NCBI GenBank assembly: GCA_003232445.1
Contig: QIJM01000480.1
Location: forward strand, 1 to 9,297
DNA length: 9,297 nucleotides
Direction of reading: 5' to 3'
Origin: Paraglaciecola arctica
GTDB taxonomy: Bacteria > Pseudomonadota > Gammaproteobacteria > Enterobacterales > Alteromonadaceae
A program made the translations under genes and the position numbers. Positions 5,263 to 9,297 of this stretch are shown piece by piece. Position 1 is the stretch's first letter. Every line of letters starts with the position of its first letter. A model generated the notes under the pieces. That model worked only from the letters and a program-made list of their open reading frames with translations, did not search any database and was not told the origin of the DNA.

Positions 5263-6267
5263 ATGTCTGAACAATCAAAATACGTCGTCTGTGCGTTATA
5301 CAAATTTGTCTCCCTTGAAAACTTCAAGGAACTTCGTCAACCGTTACTCCAGTTTATGGAGTCGAATGATATCAAAGGTACGTTACTTCTCGCAGAAGAG
5401 GGTATTAACGGTACTGTGTCTGGCACTCGCCAAACCATCGATACCTTGCTAAGTTGGCTCAATGCAGATGAGCGACTTAACCCTATATCTGTCAAAGAAT
5501 CCCTTGATGAGACTCAGCCCTTTCATCGCACTAAGGTTAAACTCAAGAAAGAAATCGTGACTATGGGTGTTGAAGGTATAGATCCTCTAAGGATAGTGGG
5601 TACTTACGTCAAGCCTGCTGATTGGAATGAGTTAATATCTGATCCTGAGGTATTGCTGATTGATACCCGCAACGATTATGAAATTGAAATTGGTACCTTT
5701 AAACATGCAGTGGATCCTAACACTAAGTCTTTTCGTGAGTTTCCTCAATACGTGAAAGACAATCTAGACCCAGACAAAAACAAAAAAGTGGCAATGTTTT
5801 GTACTGGTGGTATTCGTTGTGAAAAATCTACTGCTTATTTAAAAGAGCTGGGTTTTGATGAGGTGTACCACCTTGAAGGTGGCATTCTTAAGTATTTAGA
5901 AGAAGTGCCTAAAAATAATACCCTGTGGGAAGGCGACTGTTTTGTGTTTGATAATCGCGTGGCGGTGAATCACGATTTAGAGAAAAGCCATTACGACCAA
6001 TGTTATGCGTGCCGTTTGCCTATAACCGAAGAAGACAAACAAAGTGCTGTATTTGAAGCGGGTGTGAGTTGCCCCAAGTGCTACGGTAAACATAGTGAGG
6101 AACAACTTTCTCGTTTTAGAGAGCGTGAAAAACAAGTTGGTTTAGCCCGAGATCGTGACGAGGAGCATCTAGGATTAGAAGCTCGTAAGGCTATCAAGTT
6201 GAGGCGTCAGCAAAAGGCCGCTGCACGCCGCGCTCAGCGAACAGCTATGGGTAAAAGTAACGGTTGA
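5263..6267 (+). CDS. trhO: tRNA uridine(34) hydroxylase TrhO (rhodanese-domain, YceA)
   Basis: The product is 334 residues and cytoplasmic. TrhO adds oxygen-dependent 5-hydroxylation to U34 of several tRNAs, the first step toward cmo5U/mo5U (known for the family). ATG 5263 (MSEQSKYVV) is chosen because an AAGG lies eight bases before it; the in-frame TTG 5182 would add 27 residues that fit nothing. Domains: an N-terminal acylphosphatase-like part (about 1-95, with EEGINGTVSG), then a rhodanese domain (about 120-215) with LLIDTRNDYE and the active loop CTGGIRC, the catalytic Cys being residue 180. A four-cysteine cluster follows (247/250 and 270/273, CX2C pairs that could hold zinc), then a long basic, Arg/Ala-rich helix at the C-terminus suitable for RNA contact. 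All key residues are present. It appears to be transcribed alone. Confidence 0.95.
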   Translation: MSEQSKYVVCALYKFVSLENFKELRQPLLQFMESNDIKGTLLLAEEGINGTVSGTRQTIDTLLSWLNADERLNPISVKESLDETQPFHRTKVKLKKEIVTMGVEGIDPLRIVGTYVKPADWNELISDPEVLLIDTRNDYEIEIGTFKHAVDPNTKSFREFPQYVKDNLDPDKNKKVAMFCTGGIRCEKSTAYLKELGFDEVYHLEGGILKYLEEVPKNNTLWEGDCFVFDNRVAVNHDLEKSHYDQCYACRLPITEEDKQSAVFEAGVSCPKCYGKHSEEQLSRFREREKQVGLARDRDEEHLGLEARKAIKLRRQQKAAARRAQRTAMGKSNG

Positions 6268-6291
6268 TTGACGTGAAAAGTAACTGCTCAT

Positions 6292-6320
6292 TTGACCGCA
6301 CTACTAATAGAACATAGACA
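6292..6320 (+). promoter_or_regulatory. Possible sigma70 promoter for the EF-hand gene
   Basis: TTGACC (6292-6297) and TAGACA (6315-6320) are separated by 17 bases and lie 55 bases before the EF-hand start. The -35 box is good and the -10 box weak (3 of 6), so this is only a candidate. Confidence 0.3.
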
Positions 6321-6374
6321 CTGGCTTGTGATAAGCGTTAGACTTAGCCCATTAAAATCAAAGTTGAGGAAACT

Positions 6375-6620
6375 ATGTCTGAAAAAGCATTAGCCCCCGA
6401 AAAAATTGCAGAAGCTCGCAAAGAGTTTGATTTCTTTGATACTAACGGCAGCGGCGAAATAGGTTTAAGAGAGTTTATTGAGTTGTTAACGGTGTTATCG
6501 CCCAAAACCAAAGCCAGCCATGTTCAAGAAGGTTTTAGTTTAATCGATAAGAACAATGACGGTTCTATCGACTTTGAAGAATTTTTAGAGTGGTGGCAAC
6601 AGTCTTGGTGGGAATACTAA
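6375..6620 (+). CDS. Small EF-hand calcium-binding protein
   Basis: The product is 81 residues, acidic, without signal peptide, so probably cytoplasmic. It has two canonical EF-hand loops: DTNGSGEIGLRE (22-33) and DKNNDGSIDFEE (58-69). Both keep Asp at position 1, Gly at 6, Ile at 8 and Glu at 12, so both should bind Ca2+. The layout is one calmodulin-like EF-hand pair. The end is rich in tryptophan and aromatic residues (WWQQSWWEY). GAGGA at 6366-6370 lies four bases before ATG. It is followed by a strong terminator and probably is its own transcription unit. The cellular partner is unknown; a calcium sensor or buffer role is inferred. Confidence 0.9.
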   Translation: MSEKALAPEKIAEARKEFDFFDTNGSGEIGLREFIELLTVLSPKTKASHVQEGFSLIDKNNDGSIDFEEFLEWWQQSWWEY

Positions 6621-6640
6621 GCTCTTTATTGCGACTTCTG

Positions 6641-6673
6641 AAAAAGCTCAAATAGCAATATTTGGGCTTTTTT
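6641..6673 (+). terminator. Rho-independent terminator after the EF-hand gene
   Basis: A 14-bp stem, 6641-6654 (AAAAAGCTCAAATA) with 6659-6672 (TATTTGGGCTTTTT), has one G-T pair and a GCAA (GNRA-type) tetraloop, and its 3' side runs into six T. It starts 20 bases after the stop codon. The A-rich 5' arm means it could also work on the - strand. Confidence 0.85.
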
Positions 6674-6758
6674 CATTTAGGCGCCTAGGTTATTGTCGTG
6701 GTACATGAAAGATTAATGATGTTTACGCTTACAACTTATTTAAATTGGAATGCTTAAT

Positions 6759-7626
6759 ATGACAGACGCAACGTATATCCCCCCTAAGGTATGGACGTGG
6801 GACGCCGGTAGTGGCGGCAAATTTGCCAATATTAATCGGCCTATAGCAGGTGCAACTCATGATAAAGAGTTAGCCAAAGGTAAACACCCTATGCAGCTGC
6901 ATTCTTTGGCAACGCCCAATGGCGTAAAAGTCACTGTGATGTTAGAAGAGTTACTGGCGGCTGGTTTTACTGGAGCTGAATATGATGCTTACATAGTCAA
7001 TATCATGGAAGGTGAGCAGTTTGGCAGTGGTTTTGTCGACATCAATCCTAATTCAAAAATACCTGCTTTGATGGACAACAGTACTACCCACACGTGTATT
7101 TGAGTCGGGGGCCATTTTGTTGTATTTGGCAGAAAAATTTAATGCCTTTTTACCCAGTGATCCTGCTAAAAAGCCAGAGTGTATGTCATGGCTATTTTGG
7201 CAAATGGGTAGTGCGCCTATGTTAGGTGGCGGGTTTGGGCATTTTTATGCTTACGCGCCAGAAAAGTACGAATACCCTATTAACCGCTATGCGATGGAAG
7301 TGAAGCGTCAGCTTGATGTATTAGATCTGCAATTAGTAGATAGAGAATATATCTGTGGTGACGAATACACTATTGCTGATATGGCTATCTGGGCATGGTA
7401 CGGCGTTATGGTACTTGGCAAGTTATATGAAGCCGCTGAATTTTTAGATGTAGAGTCATATAAAAATTTACTGCGCTGGGCCAAACAGATTGATGCTAGA
7501 GACGCGGTGCAGCGGGGTAAAATGGTCAATTGCAGTTGGGGTGAGCCGTCAGGGCAATTACATCAACGTAATGATGCCAGTGATTTTAAGAATAAGACTC
7601 AAGATAAAGTCGAAGCGACTGAATAA
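6759..7626 (+). pseudogene. yghU: YghU-like glutathione S-transferase with a +1 frameshift
   Basis: Two consecutive frames align end to end with E. coli YghU, a nu-class glutathione transferase that binds two glutathiones and acts as a disulfide reductase. The first part, from ATG 6759 (MTDATYIPPKVWTWD, matching the YghU N-terminus better than ATG 6750), holds the thioredoxin fold with TPNGVKVT (Thr52, Asn54, the glutathione site) and NPNSKIPAL, then stops at 7101-7103. The second frame resumes at ACA 7090 with TRVFESGAILLYLAEKF and carries the helical domain (FLPSDP, GGGFGHFY, CGDEYTIADMAIW). Removing one C from CCC at 7087-7089 joins them into 288 residues, the same length as YghU as I recall it. 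The whole sequence after the shift is still conserved, so the event is recent or a sequencing error. As read, the product would be a 114-residue fragment from this start. Confidence 0.85.
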
Positions 7627-7644
7627 AACATTTTATTTATTGTG

Positions 7645-7659
7645 AGGATGGATTGGTAT
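7645..7659 (+). repeat. 15-bp repeat, copy 2
   Basis: AGGATGGATTGGTAT is identical to 92-106 and lies between the yghU-like stop codon and its terminator. Fifteen identical bases twice in 9.3 kb of intergenic DNA is unlikely by chance and fits fragments of a dispersed element. Confidence 0.4.
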
Positions 7660-7667
7660 TACAGTTC

Positions 7668-7696
7668 AAAGCAGCCCTAAATTGGCTGCTTTTTTT
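7668..7696 (+). terminator. Rho-independent terminator between convergent genes
   Basis: AAAGCAGCC (7668-7676) pairs with GGCTGCTTT (7684-7692) around a seven-base loop and is followed by T to 7696. It ends the yghU-like transcript and lies 25 bases from the stop of the oppositely oriented dipeptidase. On the - strand the T run is only three bases, so it is mainly a + strand signal. Confidence 0.9.
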
Positions 7697-7720
7697 GACT
7701 GAGAGGGGTAATGCCGCTAC

Positions 7721-8917
7721 TTAATTTTTTGCAGCATATGTTTCATTTTCTTTCCACACCCGCATAAAGTTACCGCTTAGAATTTGGATAATATGCGCAT
7801 CACTATACCCGCGATTTAATAAACCTTGTATTAAGTTGGGATAAGTGGACACGTCTTTTAGATCGGTAGGCAGAGAATCGCCGACGCCGTCATAGTCAGA
7901 ACCAATGCCTACATGATCGATGCCAATCAGTTTTACTACATGGTCAATGTGATCTAATACGCTGTCTAAGGTTGCATAAGGTAGTGGGTTTTTAGCGCTG
8001 AATTGTTCGCGAAAGCTTTTATACTCATCACTGTCTTTACCAAATTTTTTTTCCACTGCTTTTTGTTCAGCACTGCGTTTTTTACTCCACGCATTGGCGC
8101 GTTTTGTGACAAAAGTTGAACCAAAGTTAATTTGGATCACGCCACCATTTTTGCCTAGTGCTTTGATCATTTCATCGTCCATATTGCGCTCAAAACCAGG
8201 TGTAAAGGCGCGTAATGAAGAATGTGAGGCAATCACAGGTGTTTGAGTCAATTCCATGGTTTGATAAAAAGCAGCATCAGATACGTGTGAAATATCAATT
8301 AACATGCCTATTTTGTTCATCTCTTGCACCAATTCTTTACCGAATGGACTGAGCCCTTTCCACTTTCGGCGTAGGTCATACGAGGAGTCAGAGATGTGAT
8401 TGGCTTGTGAGTGGGCGAGTGTTATGTAACGAATTCCACGTTCATAAAAATGTTGCAGGTTGGCTAAATCACCTTGGATAGGCGATCCGTTTTCCATGCC
8501 CAGTGGCAATGATATCAAACCTTTGACAAATTGTTGTTCGACATCAGCGGTGCTGGTAGCAATCGCAAATTTGTCGGGAGCGCGGCCCACTATGGCTTCA
8601 ACGTAATCAATCAGCTTGTCGGCTAACTTAGTCGAATTAGCCGAGCTGTCTAAACTGGCTGGAATATAAATCGACATAAAAGGTGCATTTAACCCACCTT
8701 GTTTGGCGCGAGGGTAATCAAAATCCCCACCTTCTGTAGCTTTAGTGACATCCACCCACTTTTCTTCGAGGCGGTAAGGTACGTCTATATGCGAGTCAAT
8801 AATGATATTTTCTTGGGCCAGTTTGTTGGCTTTATCACTGACTGTGATGGCCGAAATATTACTGATATATAATGTGCTGATAGCAAACAAAGCACTGATT
8901 TTAAGTATTCTCTTCAC
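7721..8917 (-). CDS. Secreted membrane-type dipeptidase, peptidase family M19
   Basis: The product is 398 residues, of the zinc-dependent renal-dipeptidase family, which hydrolyses dipeptides (some also D-amino-acid-containing or beta-lactam substrates). The start is GTG at 8915-8917, with GGAG nine bases upstream; the next Met is residue 81, and the GTG gives a proper signal peptide (MKRILKISALFAIS, cleavage near NISA, residue 23), so the enzyme is exported. Metal ligands of the TIM-barrel family are in place: His43 and Asp45 (DSHIDVP), bridging Glu142 (GMENGSP), His211 (DISHVSD), His232 (ASHSSLR) and Asp341 (GSDYDG). The length is normal for bacterial homologues of this type. No lipobox Cys is seen at the signal cleavage site, so it should be periplasmic or secreted rather than a lipoprotein. 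It is convergent with the yghU-like gene and has its own promoter. Confidence 0.95.
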   Translation of the reverse strand: MKRILKISALFAISTLYISNISAITVSDKANKLAQENIIIDSHIDVPYRLEEKWVDVTKATEGGDFDYPRAKQGGLNAPFMSIYIPASLDSSANSTKLADKLIDYVEAIVGRAPDKFAIATSTADVEQQFVKGLISLPLGMENGSPIQGDLANLQHFYERGIRYITLAHSQANHISDSSYDLRRKWKGLSPFGKELVQEMNKIGMLIDISHVSDAAFYQTMELTQTPVIASHSSLRAFTPGFERNMDDEMIKALGKNGGVIQINFGSTFVTKRANAWSKKRSAEQKAVEKKFGKDSDEYKSFREQFSAKNPLPYATLDSVLDHIDHVVKLIGIDHVGIGSDYDGVGDSLPTDLKDVSTYPNLIQGLLNRGYSDAHIIQILSGNFMRVWKENETYAAKN

Positions 8918-8954
8918 GATAATAGTCTCCCGCTATTTAATTAAATTATGACCC

Positions 8955-8970
8955 ATCTATTTATATAGAT
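8955..8970. promoter_or_regulatory. Palindrome over the dipeptidase -10 box
   Basis: ATCTAT-TTAT-ATAGAT is a perfect six-base inverted repeat with a four-base spacer. It overlaps the proposed -10 box of the dipeptidase gene, a position suited to a repressor site. AT-rich palindromes arise easily by chance, so the role is uncertain. Confidence 0.35.
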
Positions 8971-8987
8971 TTAGTTGTCATTGTCTA
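8960..8987 (-). promoter_or_regulatory. Likely sigma70 promoter of the dipeptidase gene
   Basis: Read on the - strand, TAGACA (8982-8987) and TATAAA (8960-8965) are 16 bases apart, with the -10 box about 43 bases before the GTG start. Both boxes are close to consensus. Confidence 0.5.
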
Positions 8988-9177
8988 AAGATGATTGTTG
9001 AGGAGAATTCCCCTACGTCATTCTATAGGTTGAGGAGATAAAGTAAAAGAGCCCCTAAGATTACAGGCTCTTGCATAGCAGTAAAACTTAATCTATACCC
9101 CGCGGTGATTTTTGGTGTGTTTTGTATGTTTCATTGTCATTCTAATTGCATCCTTCGGTTGACATTATATTCATCTG
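8988..9177. other. Intergenic region right of the dipeptidase promoter
   Basis: No credible gene is visible here. It contains a hairpin with a T run on the - strand (9041-9072) and TTGACA at 9159-9164, a perfect -35 box for rightward transcription, but the matching -10 (TGTTAC at 9183-9188, 18-base spacing) is weak. Confidence 0.4.
9041..9072 (-). terminator. Possible terminator on the - strand
   Basis: AAGAGCC (9047-9053) and GGCTCTT (9066-9072) form a seven-base stem with a 12-base loop. Read leftward, the stem is followed by TTTTACTTT. It could end a - strand transcript entering from the right edge. There is no T run on the + strand. Confidence 0.5.
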
Positions 9178-9297
9178 ATGTTTGTTACATTGATATATTG
9201 TGTGCCCGTGGCACTATTGATTAACAAATGGTACTGCAAGCAAAGTGCTGAGTTTGCTTGGGGCAGTGATGATGGGTTAGTGCAATCTACAGAATCA
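9178..9297 (+). CDS. Possible start of a membrane-anchored protein, cut by the window edge
   Basis: From ATG 9178 forty codons stay open to the right edge. They start with a hydrophobic segment, MFVTLIYCVPVALLI, and continue with a polar part (QSAEFAWGSDDG), as in a protein with an N-terminal membrane anchor. No ribosome binding site precedes the ATG. An alternative GTG start at 9202 or 9208 would fit the TTGACA at 9159 better. The opposite strand is also open over the same stretch (9171-9297), so coding on either strand is unproven. Confidence 0.25.
   Translation, partial: MFVTLIYCVPVALLINKWYCKQSAEFAWGSDDGLVQSTES

Noticed and set aside
7308..7529. - strand frame of 73 codons
   Set aside because: It is antisense to the helical domain of the yghU-like gene, which is well supported.
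1..9297. Defence system, CRISPR array, prophage, toxin-antitoxin pair or biosynthetic cluster
   Set aside because: None of their core genes or repeat patterns is present; the genes here are individually explained and do not form a linked novel system.

Overview
The window looks like a low-GC gammaproteobacterial chromosome, most likely a marine member of the Alteromonadales (Alteromonadaceae-like). The reasons are a QueA C-terminus, a TrhO/YceA homologue, a YghU-type glutathione transferase, a secreted protease with a GlyGly-CTERM sorting tail and a PEP-CTERM-like protein. No phage, IS transposase, CRISPR array, tRNA or rRNA gene was recognised. The taxonomic call is inference from gene content only.

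Left part (1-1700). The last 23 codons of queA are followed by 340 bases of AT-rich DNA instead of the usual tgt gene. Next come two broken small genes on the + strand: a signal-peptide protein with a PEP-CTERM-like tail, and a shortened zinc-ribbon (DUF1451/YbeL-like) protein. Each has one frameshift. After them lies a probable 120-bp miniature inverted-repeat element, then about 300 bases with short interrupted reading frames and no intact gene.

Centre (1700-5260). A large - strand gene encodes a secreted chymotrypsin-fold protease. It has a PA domain inserted inside the protease fold, a Hydin-like immunoglobulin module, a beta-sandwich domain, an 18-proline linker built on a GGTGGA hexanucleotide repeat, and a GlyGly-CTERM signal followed by an unusual 28-residue tail. 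Upstream lie a remnant of a membrane-protein C-terminus, a + strand gene resembling the VC2046/SO_2500 family that lacks a convincing start codon, and a start-less N-terminal fragment of a DUF4440/SnoaL-like protein.

Right part (5260-9297). This is ordinary housekeeping and accessory content: trhO (tRNA U34 hydroxylation), a two-EF-hand protein with a very good terminator, a yghU-like glutathione transferase with a +1 frameshift, a shared convergent region with a terminator, and a - strand secreted M19 dipeptidase with a recognisable promoter. The last 120 bases may hold the start of another gene.

The genes do not form an obvious pathway or a new defence or mobile system. The most distinctive item is the multidomain protease. 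The most distinctive overall property is decay: three frameshifted genes and several gene fragments in 9.3 kb. This suggests either a degenerating accessory region or indel errors in the assembly.
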